Positions 1 through 7,068 are shown, numbered from the stretch's first letter. The stretch: 8,206 bases of DNA from Candidatus Atribacteria bacterium (GCA_004525685.1 SPBW01000101.1:1-8206); one strand, 5' to 3'. The notes: generated by a model not told the origin, from the sequence alone. Made by a program: numbers and translations.

Positions 1-296
1 AGGGTTTCAAGCGCCTGAGATCGAGATTGTCCCATCAAGTCGACGCGCCAGCCGCTCTCGACAAGTCCGGTATGCAGCAAGTGAATGTGCGCATCAATGA
101 ACCCCGGCAGCACGAACCGTCCTTCAAGATCGATTACAGGAACATCGTGTGATGGCTCAAGCTGAGGGACCAGATCATCCGCTCTTCCGATAGCCGTGAT
201 GCGATCTCGGTCCCAAACAATCGTATCAGCGTCATCGTTGCCATAGAAAGATGCATTGACAAGAACCCTGATTCCCGCGGCCTGTGCAGGTGACAT
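1..296 (-). CDS. Amidohydrolase, YtcJ-like (N-terminal part, runs off the left edge)
   Basis: Seen: a start ATG at 296 followed by 98 intact codons up to the window edge, so the C-terminus is missing. Residues 11-60 give the small beta-sandwich lead-in typical of metal-dependent amidohydrolases. Then comes VLPGFIDAHIHLLHTGL at about 62-78, with the HxH metal ligands at His70 and His72. Family knowledge: the PGFIDAHxH motif with a following HLLxxG fits the Amidohydro_3/YtcJ group of hydrolases acting on C-N bonds (amidase or imidase type). The substrate cannot be told from this part. The start is supported by AAGGAG five bases upstream (302-307). It lies 33 nt downstream of the PKD lipoprotein gene on the same strand, so the two are probably co-transcribed. 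Alternatives are other amidohydrolase subfamilies such as dihydroorotase-like or imidazolonepropionase-like enzymes. The superfamily is safe; the exact group is less so. Confidence 0.88.
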   Translation of the reverse strand, partial: MSPAQAAGIRVLVNASFYGNDDADTIVWDRDRITAIGRADDLVPQLEPSHDVPVIDLEGRFVLPGFIDAHIHLLHTGLVESGWRVDLMGQSRSQALET

Positions 297-301
297 GAAC
301 A

Positions 302-307
302 CTCCTT
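302..307 (-). promoter_or_regulatory. Shine-Dalgarno of the amidohydrolase gene
   Basis: On the minus strand this reads AAGGAG, five bases before the ATG at 296. It fixes the start of the truncated amidohydrolase within the short gap after the stop codon of the lipoprotein gene. Confidence 0.75.
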
Positions 308-329
308 AAGGTCATCGAGTGGGCGCCTT

Positions 330-1406
330 CTACTTCTGGATGGAGAGCCCGCTTGCTGCAGCGCCAGGGAACCCTTGAAGAACGACGCCGCTCTCCAATC
401 CTGTCGATGGATCGACTTGCACAATCTGGTGTCGATCACGAGCGACCACCCACCAGAATCCGTCATACCAATCGTAGCCAGAAACTGGGAAGAGACTTTG
501 CGACAATGGGATGGAATCGGCTTGAATCTCTAGTTGCGTGCCCGAGAAGATGTCAATGGCCGCGACAATCTCCAACTCGTAGAGCTCTTGCGTTTCCGAC
601 TCCAATACCCAGAGCAGTCCTGCCAGATCGGCTGCTCCCACCCAGGCAATCCCACCCGGTGTCTGCAGAAACACGGAATCGATCAGAAGCGGCGAAGCCT
701 GGAAATAGGTCGCACCAAACACGTTGAGGATGCGCCCATCATGGGGATTGATCTCATAAATCATGCGGCTGAGCCGATCGATATGCCACAGCGTTCCCGC
801 GCCAATCGGAGAGTAGGCCAGACCACCGGGACTCTGCCCCGGCGCGCTAAACTCTGCACGGACATCGCCAGATTCAGGATCCATCTCGAACAAGCGCTGG
901 AACCCATTCCCCATGCAGGATACAAACAGGGACCAGCCGTAGCCCCGTTGCGCAAGCGCAATCCCTCTCGGTTGAGAACTTGGTGAGTCAAGCGTCTGCA
1001 GCACGTTGCCAGACGCGTCCAATTTGTAGATTGTGTTCAGATTCTCGTCGCATACCCAGAACGCGGGCTCAACATCAATGACCACTGTCTCAGCATCAGT
1101 CGTCCCGTCAGTAGCGCGGATGGTCAGCACAACCTCGTATTGGCCAGCGCGATTGAACGTATGAGATCCCGAAACGCCATAGATCTCGGTTCCATCGCCG
1201 AAATTCCAGCGAGTTGTGCTGATTCCATCCTGCCCCATCGATAGGCTTGCATCGTAGGTCACTGTCAGTGGGACGGTTCCTCTCGTCTGCGAAAGGCTCG
1301 GAACAGCCTCTGTCGGATCGAAAAGCGTGCAACCACAGATCGTGATCATCAGGATTGCGAGAACTAATAGGCAATTCACCCTACACCCATGCCGCTTGCT
1401 CATCAT
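330..1406 (-). CDS. PKD-domain lipoprotein with NHL/SMP-30-like propeller region
   Basis: The 358-residue product begins with a lysine/arginine-containing n-region and a hydrophobic stretch (about 13-23), then ICGC, a slightly unusual lipobox with Cys26 as the likely lipidated residue. This implies an exported, membrane-anchored protein. Residues about 35-112 form a PKD domain: WNFGDG at 67-72 and HTFNRAGQYEVVLTI at about 82-96 are its hallmarks. Residues about 115-356 contain repeated motifs of the type LWxID...IYEINPxDGRIL and IVQVDPSTG, typical of beta-propeller proteins (NHL/SMP-30-like). PKD domains usually mediate surface or carbohydrate/protein contacts; no catalytic residues are evident. 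Two adjacent ATGs (1406, 1403) compete; AGGAGG at 1412-1417 is 5 and 8 nt away respectively. It precedes the amidohydrolase gene on the same strand and is divergent from the RHH gene. Ligand and role are unknown. Confidence 0.85.
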   Translation of the reverse strand: MMSKRHGCRVNCLLVLAILMITICGCTLFDPTEAVPSLSQTRGTVPLTVTYDASLSMGQDGISTTRWNFGDGTEIYGVSGSHTFNRAGQYEVVLTIRATDGTTDAETVVIDVEPAFWVCDENLNTIYKLDASGNVLQTLDSPSSQPRGIALAQRGYGWSLFVSCMGNGFQRLFEMDPESGDVRAEFSAPGQSPGGLAYSPIGAGTLWHIDRLSRMIYEINPHDGRILNVFGATYFQASPLLIDSVFLQTPGGIAWVGAADLAGLLWVLESETQELYELEIVAAIDIFSGTQLEIQADSIPLSQSLFPVSGYDWYDGFWWVVARDRHQIVQVDPSTGLESGVVLQGFPGAAASGLSIQK

Positions 1407-1411
1407 CCATT

Positions 1412-1417
1412 CCTCCT
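1412..1417 (-). promoter_or_regulatory. Shine-Dalgarno of the PKD lipoprotein gene
   Basis: Minus strand reads AGGAGG, five bases before the first of two consecutive in-frame ATGs. The spacing suits either start, so the product differs by at most one residue. Confidence 0.75.
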
Positions 1418-1465
1418 GCGTTCTGGTGACCCATTGTACTTCAAGCGCCCTACAAGAGCCCCTTA

Positions 1466-1481
1466 TCCGGATCTCCGGATC
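1466..1481. repeat. Tandem 8-bp repeat TCCGGATC x2 (candidate operator)
   Basis: TCCGGATC occurs twice head to tail without a gap. Each unit contains the palindrome TCCGGA, and the outer ATCCGG...CCGGAT arms (1465-1470 and 1475-1480) are also an inverted repeat. It lies in the 226-nt gap between the divergent lipoprotein and RHH genes, 60 nt upstream of the former start and about 150 nt upstream of the latter. RHH proteins commonly bind short tandem or palindromic sites as paired dimers, so an operator role is plausible but inferred. No convincing -35/-10 pair was found for either gene; on the minus strand only a lone TACAAT (1433-1438) resembles a -10 box. Confidence 0.4.
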
Positions 1482-1616
1482 CTATTCTTCCATGTTTCTT
1501 GAATCCCACTTTCCAGAGTGATCCATAGAATACACGCGCTTCCCAGGTATTCTCTAGTTGTTCTTTGACTTTGGGAGATGCGATGCAAGCGTCCCAGATT
1601 GATTCCACAGATGACG

Positions 1617-1627
1617 GGAGGGGGTGA
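1617..1627 (+). promoter_or_regulatory. Shine-Dalgarno of the RHH gene
   Basis: The purine-rich GGAGGGGGTGA ends five bases before the ATG at 1633 and matches much of the 16S rRNA 3' end complement. It is strong support that this very short ORF is translated. Confidence 0.75.
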
Positions 1628-1632
1628 ACTCC

Positions 1633-1803
1633 ATGGCCAGCAAAGAGATCCTCGATAAGCTATCGATCTATATTCCGCAGCGGAAGATGGAAGAAAAGCC
1701 TGTCGAACGACTAATCAAGCTCGGTGAGAAAAGAGATCGCTCGATCAACTACATGGTCGTCGATGCCATTCTCCAGTACCTCGATCGCGAGGAAAAGAAG
1801 TAG
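1633..1803 (+). CDS. Small ribbon-helix-helix (CopG/Arc-like) DNA-binding protein
   Basis: A 56-codon gene. The product shows the RHH layout: a short beta strand LSIYIP (10-15), a helix from about Lys22 to Lys34 (KPVERLIKLGEK), a tight turn at KRDRS (34-38), and a second helix SINYMVVDAILQYLDREE (37-54). Family knowledge: RHH proteins dimerise through the strand, which inserts into the DNA major groove, and act as repressors, antitoxins or plasmid copy regulators. The length is typical of a minimal RHH protein. The start is fixed by a strong Shine-Dalgarno sequence. It stands alone: no toxin gene follows, and the next gene is convergent and metabolic. It is divergent from the PKD lipoprotein gene, with a tandem palindromic repeat between them, so autoregulation or control of the neighbour is possible. 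It ends just before a strong terminator. Target and role are inferred only. Confidence 0.85.
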   Translation: MASKEILDKLSIYIPQRKMEEKPVERLIKLGEKRDRSINYMVVDAILQYLDREEKK

Positions 1804-1828
1804 CACAAGCTACTGTAACGAATACCTT

Positions 1829-1868
1829 GAACACGAGTGTCTCATATGAGTTTGAGACACCCGTGTTC
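1829..1868 (+). terminator. Intrinsic terminator after the RHH gene
   Basis: The arms 1829-1844 and 1853-1868 pair over 16 positions with a single A-C mismatch (1836/1861), closing an 8-nt loop. On the plus strand a T-rich run (TTTCTTTG) follows. It sits 25 nt after the RHH stop and 12 nt before the stop of the convergent operon. The minus-strand side lacks a T tract, so it is primarily a plus-strand terminator, though the hairpin may also stop operon transcripts. Confidence 0.85.
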
Positions 1869-1880
1869 TTTCTTTGTCAC

Positions 1881-2927
1881 CTAGAGCAACTCGCGAAGTC
1901 GTCCCACATCCACATGATCGGACACAAGCGCCGTCATTTTGGCCATCTGCTCGGTGTCCTCTGCTCTGAGAAGAGGGCGGATCTTCTCAATCTGTAATGC
2001 CGTCGAGTAGGTGTCCCCAGATACGACCAACAGCGGCACATTCTGCATGCTTGCTTTGGCCACGATGTTCGCCGGTGGAATGATGTCGTTGGTCAGGACA
2101 ATCCCCGCCGTTCCTTCTGTCTCCATCATGGCCAGAATCATGTCGCTTCGATCGCCACTGGTAATCACGAGCTTGCCTGGATCGTTGATGTGGGGATCGA
2201 CCAAGGCTGCGTTGACAGACATCGCCCCGACAACGACAGAACGCACGCGATTTGTAAGTCCGCTCTCTCCACCAAGCACCTTGGCGAACAGTTTGTCCGC
2301 AACAGTAGCCAGCGAGATCGTCTCGAACTCCGCTTGATGGGGCAGCACTCCGAGCACATTCACACCCAGCTTCTCGATCTCTGGAAGATGGACCTGGCAG
2401 AAGTCTTCCATCTGAACGACCTTGTTGATGATGACTCCGGCCACATTGGCTTCATCACTGCCGACGAAGCGATGGATGAATGCCAGATCATCAGCAATCT
2501 CGTTCTCTCCACCGCTGGCAACGATGAGAACCGGCGCTCCCGTTTCCTGAGAAATCGTCAGGGGATCCAGATACACAGACGCGCCATAGGCTAGATCCTT
2601 GCCACATTCAACAAATACGGCCTCACGCCCAGCCCCTACCTGATTCACAATGCGATCGTACTCTTGGAAGATGGCCTTGCGGTCATACATATAGCGCAGC
2701 TTTGAGTGATCGAATCCAATGCTGATCGTCTCGGGCTCCTCTCCCAAAGCAAACAGTTGTGTAAGTAGTGAGGCATCGTAATCCCAAAGGCGCTTCTTTC
2801 GATAGAGGAATCGATCTCCAAGCGGCTTGAGATATCCGAATCGCATATTCAAGATGCGTGCCAGTGCAATGATGATGCTCGTCTTTCCCGCGTCTTCACG
2901 CGTCGAGGCCACGATGATCGATTTCAC
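1881..2927 (-). CDS. Pta N-terminal-like protein: BioD-type P-loop plus DRTGG domain, no Pta catalytic domain
   Basis: The 348-residue product starts with a dethiobiotin-synthetase-like P-loop fold (about 1-215). Its nucleotide-binding loop is STREDAGKTS at 8-17 (Lys15, Thr16). Further conserved stretches are YLKPLG (32-37), VFVECGKDL (104-112) and GVIINKV (164-170). Residues about 225-320 form a DRTGG domain, with ITSGDRSDMI at about 255-264 and GIVLTN at 275-280. Family knowledge: this domain pair forms the N-terminal half of long phosphotransacetylases such as E. coli Pta, where it is linked to allosteric control. The PTA_PTB catalytic domain is absent, so phosphotransacetylase activity is not expected. 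The start is GTG, with the near-perfect Shine-Dalgarno GGAGGTGA (2934-2941) inside the end of the upstream ACD gene and a 1-nt gap between the genes. A regulatory or sensory role for the adjacent ACD is inference. Alternative labels would be BioD-like or cobyrinate synthase-like ATPase. Confidence 0.85.
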   Translation of the reverse strand: MKSIIVASTREDAGKTSIIIALARILNMRFGYLKPLGDRFLYRKKRLWDYDASLLTQLFALGEEPETISIGFDHSKLRYMYDRKAIFQEYDRIVNQVGAGREAVFVECGKDLAYGASVYLDPLTISQETGAPVLIVASGGENEIADDLAFIHRFVGSDEANVAGVIINKVVQMEDFCQVHLPEIEKLGVNVLGVLPHQAEFETISLATVADKLFAKVLGGESGLTNRVRSVVVGAMSVNAALVDPHINDPGKLVITSGDRSDMILAMMETEGTAGIVLTNDIIPPANIVAKASMQNVPLLVVSGDTYSTALQIEKIRPLLRAEDTEQMAKMTALVSDHVDVGRLRELL

Positions 2928-2928
2928 C

Positions 2929-5082
2929 CTACCTCACCTCCCCAGGATTTTGGAACAGGATTCTCACGTCCACAGCTTTCGCCCCTTCTCCAACGTCATA
3001 GGCGACGAGTGGATTAATCTCGATATCGGTGATGTCGCGGCACTGATCAATCAGATGACTGAGTTTGATAATCACGTCCGCGACGGCTTCAATGTCTTTT
3101 CGTTTCTCTCCACGAACCCCCATCAGAAGTGGGAACGATCGAAGATCGGCAATCATCTCCAAGGCCGTCGCCCGATCGACGGGCGCAGCTCGGAAAGCAA
3201 CGTCTTTCATGACTTCGACATAGATGCCGCCAAGGCCGACCATGACAGTGGGGCCGAAGGATCGATCTTGTCTCGCCCCGATGATGGTCTCCACGCCAGG
3301 GTGGACCATCTCCGCCACTTCCACGCCCTCAATCTTGGCATCTCGTTTGTAGGCACGGCAAGCCCTACGGATAGCCTGATAGGCATCGATCACTTCATCT
3401 TTGGTCTGCAGATCGAGCGCAACACCGCCCGCGTCGCTCTTGTGAATGATGTCTCTGGACACGATCTTCATGACGACAGGATAGCCAATGCTCTCTGCGG
3501 CTTGCACGGCTTCATCGAGGTTGCCAGCGACCCTTGATTGCGGCATCTGCAATCCCAGCGCTTCAGCCACAGCCGATGACTCGTGTGCCAGCAAGAAGCC
3601 GCGTTGATCGTTGCCCGCCGTTCGCAGGATTGAATCAATCCGATCAAGCGGTAACAACAGCCGACCGATCTCCTTGATCTCTTTGTTGTGATTGCGCCAC
3701 GCGCGGTAGAGCACACCCAGGCATGACACGGCTTCATACACATTGGCGAACACGGGAATGCCTTCTCTGCGCAATTCGCGCACCAACGCTTCGATCTTGG
3801 CTCCGCCGAACAACGTGAACACGATGGGCTTTAGCTCGCGGAAGCGCTCGAAGGTCTTTCGAAGAAGGCCTCCAAATTGGTCCGTGTCAAACAGTGCCGT
3901 CTCGCAATACAGCGCCATGACCGCGTGGATGCCGTCCTCTGCTAATGAGGCTTCAAGCGCCTGCTCATAGTCTTGCGCCGTAGCCTGTCCTGTCAGATCG
4001 ACGGGATTCTTCGACGAACCAAAATCAGGCATCACCTCGGAGAAGGCTTCATGCAGGCGCTTCTGGTCGTCGAACAGCGCAATGTCGTACTTCTCGCATG
4101 CGTCTGTCGCCATTACGCCGATGCCTCCGCCATTGGTGACAATGACCGCATCCTCACCAACGGGAGCTGGGGCTGTTGCCAAGTACTGCACCCAATTGAA
4201 GGCATCTTGCACACTCTCGGCTCGCAACGCCCCACATTGCTTCATGACAGCATCGAAGACGTCATCGGCGCCAGCCAACGATCCAGTGTGCGAAGCGGCA
4301 GCCATGGCTCCACGCTTCGACCGCCCCGACTTGATGACAACCACATGTTTTCTACGCGTCACCCAGCGCAGGGTTTGCTCGAGTCGATCTCCATTCTTCA
4401 CGCCTTCGATATAGAGGAGAATGACGCGCGTGCGCTCGTCTCGTCCCAAGTACTCCAATAGATCGGACTCGTCGATATCGGCCTTGTTCCCGACGGACAC
4501 AACAGCTGACAGGCCCAATGACTCCGCAGCCGTCTTGCCGATCATCGCAATGCCCAATGCGCCGCTTTGGGTGATGATAGCCACGTGTCCAGGCAGGATG
4601 CCGCTCGGACCAAACGTCGCATTCATGGAACTCGCGTCTGAGAAGACCCCAAACACATTTGGCCCCAGCACGCGCATGCCGTGCTCTCTCGCGTAGTGAA
4701 CGATGCGCTCCTCTTCATCGATATTGCCCACTTCAGAGAATCCTGATGAGATCAAGACCAGGTGCTTGACACCTTTCTTCCCACATTCGACAACGGCATC
4801 AAACACAAATCGTGCCGGTATGGCCATCACGGCGACATCAATCTCATCGCCGATTTCGGTCAGGGTTTGAAACACCGGGCAACCGAGGATCTCCCCTCCA
4901 TGAGGATTAATCGGATAGACCGTTCCTTGGTATCCGCCTTGCAGCAGATTCTCGACAACGCGATATCCAATCTTGGCTTGATTTGTTGAGGCCCCAAAGA
5001 CGGCAATGGTGCGAGGTTGAAAGAGTGTTCTCATTTCATCCGCCACGTCCTTGCGGCCTTCAGAACAGCATTCGCAGTTCAT
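2929..5082 (-). CDS. ADP-forming acetate/acyl-CoA synthetase, fused alpha-beta subunits
   Basis: This enzyme converts acyl-CoA + ADP + Pi to acid + CoA + ATP (reversible). The 717 residues contain a CoA-binding Rossmann domain (about 20-115, AVFGAS at 27-32), succinyl-CoA-ligase-like domains (about 145-470) and a C-terminal ATP-grasp domain (about 490-715). TQSGALG lies at 171-177 and SVGNKADIDESDLLEYLG at about 196-213. His265 in SHTGSLAG is the expected phosphohistidine of the alpha part; His547 in IIHKSDAGG is the second histidine of the beta part. EINPLVAYD near 688-696 closes the ATP-grasp. Both catalytic histidines are intact, so it should be active, unlike degenerate PatZ-type relatives. 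The open frame reaches a TTG at 5109. The ATG at 5082 has GAGGTG upstream and overlaps the preceding gene by 23 nt. An ATG at 5034 gives the usual family N-terminus (MRTLFQPRTIAVFGAS, 701 aa) and is a serious alternative. Substrate range (acetate, branched or aryl acids) is not readable. Confidence 0.92.
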   Translation of the reverse strand: MNCECCSEGRKDVADEMRTLFQPRTIAVFGASTNQAKIGYRVVENLLQGGYQGTVYPINPHGGEILGCPVFQTLTEIGDEIDVAVMAIPARFVFDAVVECGKKGVKHLVLISSGFSEVGNIDEEERIVHYAREHGMRVLGPNVFGVFSDASSMNATFGPSGILPGHVAIITQSGALGIAMIGKTAAESLGLSAVVSVGNKADIDESDLLEYLGRDERTRVILLYIEGVKNGDRLEQTLRWVTRRKHVVVIKSGRSKRGAMAAASHTGSLAGADDVFDAVMKQCGALRAESVQDAFNWVQYLATAPAPVGEDAVIVTNGGGIGVMATDACEKYDIALFDDQKRLHEAFSEVMPDFGSSKNPVDLTGQATAQDYEQALEASLAEDGIHAVMALYCETALFDTDQFGGLLRKTFERFRELKPIVFTLFGGAKIEALVRELRREGIPVFANVYEAVSCLGVLYRAWRNHNKEIKEIGRLLLPLDRIDSILRTAGNDQRGFLLAHESSAVAEALGLQMPQSRVAGNLDEAVQAAESIGYPVVMKIVSRDIIHKSDAGGVALDLQTKDEVIDAYQAIRRACRAYKRDAKIEGVEVAEMVHPGVETIIGARQDRSFGPTVMVGLGGIYVEVMKDVAFRAAPVDRATALEMIADLRSFPLLMGVRGEKRKDIEAVADVIIKLSHLIDQCRDITDIEINPLVAYDVGEGAKAVDVRILFQNPGEVR
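2934..2941 (-). promoter_or_regulatory. Shine-Dalgarno for the GTG start of the P-loop/DRTGG gene
   Basis: Minus strand reads GGAGGTGA, fully complementary to the 16S rRNA 3' end, six bases before the GTG at 2927. It lies within the last codons of the ACD gene, which points to translational coupling and explains the choice of a non-ATG start. Confidence 0.8.
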
Positions 5083-6961
5083 AGACGCCTGCACCTCGTT
5101 TCTTATCAATCGAGAACCCCGCTGTCTCGAACAGATGCATCATGGCTTGATTCTCCACAAGCACCTCGGCGCGGAATCCGAGCAGACCCTCACGCTTTGC
5201 CAGCAAGGTAACGTAGGCTAGAAGCTCTGTACCAATTCCCTGTTTCTGGAAGTCGTCGCGTACAACCAGGGCGACCTCCGCTGTGTGCGAATCCGGCTCA
5301 ACGCCATATTGTGCGACACCAACGACCGTTTGAATGCCTTCGATCTCTTCGAGGGCCAGGATCACGATCTCTGAGGAGTAGTCAATAATGACGAACTCCT
5401 GCAGCCGCTCATGCGGCATGTCCTTCCTAGCAGAGATGAAGCGCTGATACACAGAGCGATCCGAAAGCGCGTAGAAGAAGTCCTTGAGCAACGGCTCATC
5501 CGAGATCCGAACAGGTCGCAGCAGAAGCTCAATCCCAGATTTCGCCGTGCGATAGGTTTCCAGGTGCTCGGGGTACTCCCCTCGGCTGCCTGGAACGAAT
5601 GCCTGATCCGCATAGATCAAGTGCCGAGCTTTGGCAGCGCGCAACAGCTCCAGTCGGAAGTTCGGATGTGCAATGCGTATGAGCTCCATCGCGCGTTCTC
5701 GCAGATTCTTGCCATGCAGGTAGGCAATGCCATACTCCGTAACCACGTAGTGAACGTCGCTTCGTGTCAGCGTGATGCCCGCCCCTTCCGAAAGAACCGG
5801 CACAATGCGCGACACGGTTCCATCTCGGGCCGTTGAGGGGATGACGAGCACTGACTTGCCGGCAGGAGCAAGAACCGCTCCACGCATGAAGTCAGGCTGT
5901 CCTCCCACGCCGCTATAGATGGCACCGTTCAGCGACTCTGCCGTCGCTTGTCCCGTCAGGTCGATCTCAAGCGCGGAATTGATGGCCGTCATCTTCTCAA
6001 TTTGGCTGATTACAGCGGGGCTATTCGTGTAATCGACAGCGCGGAACGAGACAGACGGGTTGTCGTTGAGGTATTCATAGGTTGCTCGCGAGCCCATGCA
6101 GAAGGAGGCCACAGTCTTGTTGCGATCGATATTCTTCCGCGTGTTGTCGACCACGCCTGCCTTCATCAGTGCGACGATCCCATCGCTTAGGAGTTCCGTG
6201 TGGACGCCCAGATGCTTCTTGCCAGCCAATCGAGCCACAATCGCATCAGGGATGCGGCCATATCCTACCTGGATTGTGGCACCGTCCTCGACCAGACGAG
6301 AGACATACTCGCCAATGCGATCGGCGACTTCGTCTGCAGGATTCGACGCCAGCTCAAGCAGCGGCTCTTGATGGACAATCGCGTAATCGATGTCCGTCAA
6401 ATGCAGGAAGCTATCGCCGTGTGTCCTTGGCATCTGGGGATTCATTTGACAGATGACGGTTCGCGCGCAATCGACTGCCGTGCGAACGATATCCACGCTG
6501 ATTCCCAGACTCACGTATCCATGCTCGTCTGGTAGGGAGGTTTGGACAAGAGCAATGTCGATGGGGATGACGCCGCGCGTCAGAAGGCTGGGAACTTGCG
6601 ATAAGAAGATCGGCGTGTAGTCAGCCACGCCTTGATTAACCGAGTCGCGCGTAGGCCCGCTGACGAAGAATGAGTTCAGCCTGAAATTCCGTCGGACATC
6701 ATCCTGAAGGTAAGGATTGACTCCCAGCGTCCAGACATGCAGCACTTCTGCATCAAAGAATGCCTTGGGATGTGCTTGGGTGTAGGCGACGAGCTGATCG
6801 ATCAAGTACTGCGGGTATCCACATCCTGTACCAATGAAGATCCGATCGCCGCGATGAATCGCCGAAAATGCTTGATCTGGAGCTACGAATTTCCCGGGGT
6901 AGATCGCTTGAGGTTGGCTCAGATTGTTCGTCGGCTGGCTCGCCGAATCCCCCCCGGACAT
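5060..6961 (-). CDS. Acetyl-CoA hydrolase/4-hydroxybutyrate-type CoA-transferase fused to a GNAT domain
   Basis: About 633 residues. The CoA-transferase part has an N-terminal domain (about 24-210, SLPDEHGYVSLG near 142-153) and a C-terminal domain (about 300-460, with GVGGQPDFMRGA, IPSTARDGTVSRIVP and HYVVTEYGIAYLHGK). Glu332 in NSALEIDLTGQ is the expected catalytic glutamate that forms the glutamyl-CoA thioester. Residues about 478-632 are a GNAT acetyltransferase domain with the acetyl-CoA pyrophosphate loop QKQGIG (572-577) and a late VLVENQAMMHLFETAGF segment. Its opening, LLLRPVRISDEPLLKDFF, resembles GNAT domains fused to ACD-like proteins (Pat/PatZ). Predicted role: transfer of CoA between carboxylic acids, plus protein-lysine acetylation. 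The open frame starts at a TTG (6979); ATGs at 6964 and 6961 follow GGGGAG (6966-6971), which is correctly spaced only for 6961. It is the first gene of the operon and overlaps the ACD gene. The physiological substrates are not determined. Confidence 0.9.
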   Translation of the reverse strand: MSGGDSASQPTNNLSQPQAIYPGKFVAPDQAFSAIHRGDRIFIGTGCGYPQYLIDQLVAYTQAHPKAFFDAEVLHVWTLGVNPYLQDDVRRNFRLNSFFVSGPTRDSVNQGVADYTPIFLSQVPSLLTRGVIPIDIALVQTSLPDEHGYVSLGISVDIVRTAVDCARTVICQMNPQMPRTHGDSFLHLTDIDYAIVHQEPLLELASNPADEVADRIGEYVSRLVEDGATIQVGYGRIPDAIVARLAGKKHLGVHTELLSDGIVALMKAGVVDNTRKNIDRNKTVASFCMGSRATYEYLNDNPSVSFRAVDYTNSPAVISQIEKMTAINSALEIDLTGQATAESLNGAIYSGVGGQPDFMRGAVLAPAGKSVLVIPSTARDGTVSRIVPVLSEGAGITLTRSDVHYVVTEYGIAYLHGKNLRERAMELIRIAHPNFRLELLRAAKARHLIYADQAFVPGSRGEYPEHLETYRTAKSGIELLLRPVRISDEPLLKDFFYALSDRSVYQRFISARKDMPHERLQEFVIIDYSSEIVILALEEIEGIQTVVGVAQYGVEPDSHTAEVALVVRDDFQKQGIGTELLAYVTLLAKREGLLGFRAEVLVENQAMMHLFETAGFSIDKKRGAGVYELRMLF

Positions 6962-7039
6962 CATGCTCCCCGAGCTCAAAGCTGCATATGATCGCGCTTT
7001 GTTGACTCAATGCTCTCGGACAAGGCCCGGAAGCGCCCT

Positions 7040-7068
7040 ATTCTCGCTGAAGCATCTGTCCCTTTCAA
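7040..7068 (-). promoter_or_regulatory. Candidate sigma-70-type promoter of the CoA-transferase/ACD operon
   Basis: On the minus strand TTGAAA (7063-7068, one mismatch to TTGACA) and GAGAAT (7040-7045, two mismatches to TATAAT) are separated by exactly 17 nt. Transcription would start near 7033, giving a leader of roughly 70 nt before the start at 6961. It is the best promoter match upstream of the operon, but the sigma factor consensus of this organism is unknown. Confidence 0.4.

Noticed and set aside
353..986. Long plus-strand open frames opposite the PKD lipoprotein gene.
   Set aside because: Basic, low-complexity translations without motifs or ribosome binding sites. The opposite strand encodes a clear PKD protein.
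1565..1570. TTGACT upstream of the RHH gene as a -35 box.
   Set aside because: No sequence resembling TATAAT lies 16-18 nt downstream, so no promoter was called.
1633..1803. The RHH gene as the antitoxin of a toxin-antitoxin pair.
   Set aside because: No toxin-like small gene lies next to it. A terminator follows directly and the neighbours are metabolic or surface genes.
2827..3537. A 236-codon plus-strand open frame opposite the ACD gene.
   Set aside because: It is an antisense shadow of the conserved ATP-grasp coding region. Its His/Asp-rich translation shows no domain.
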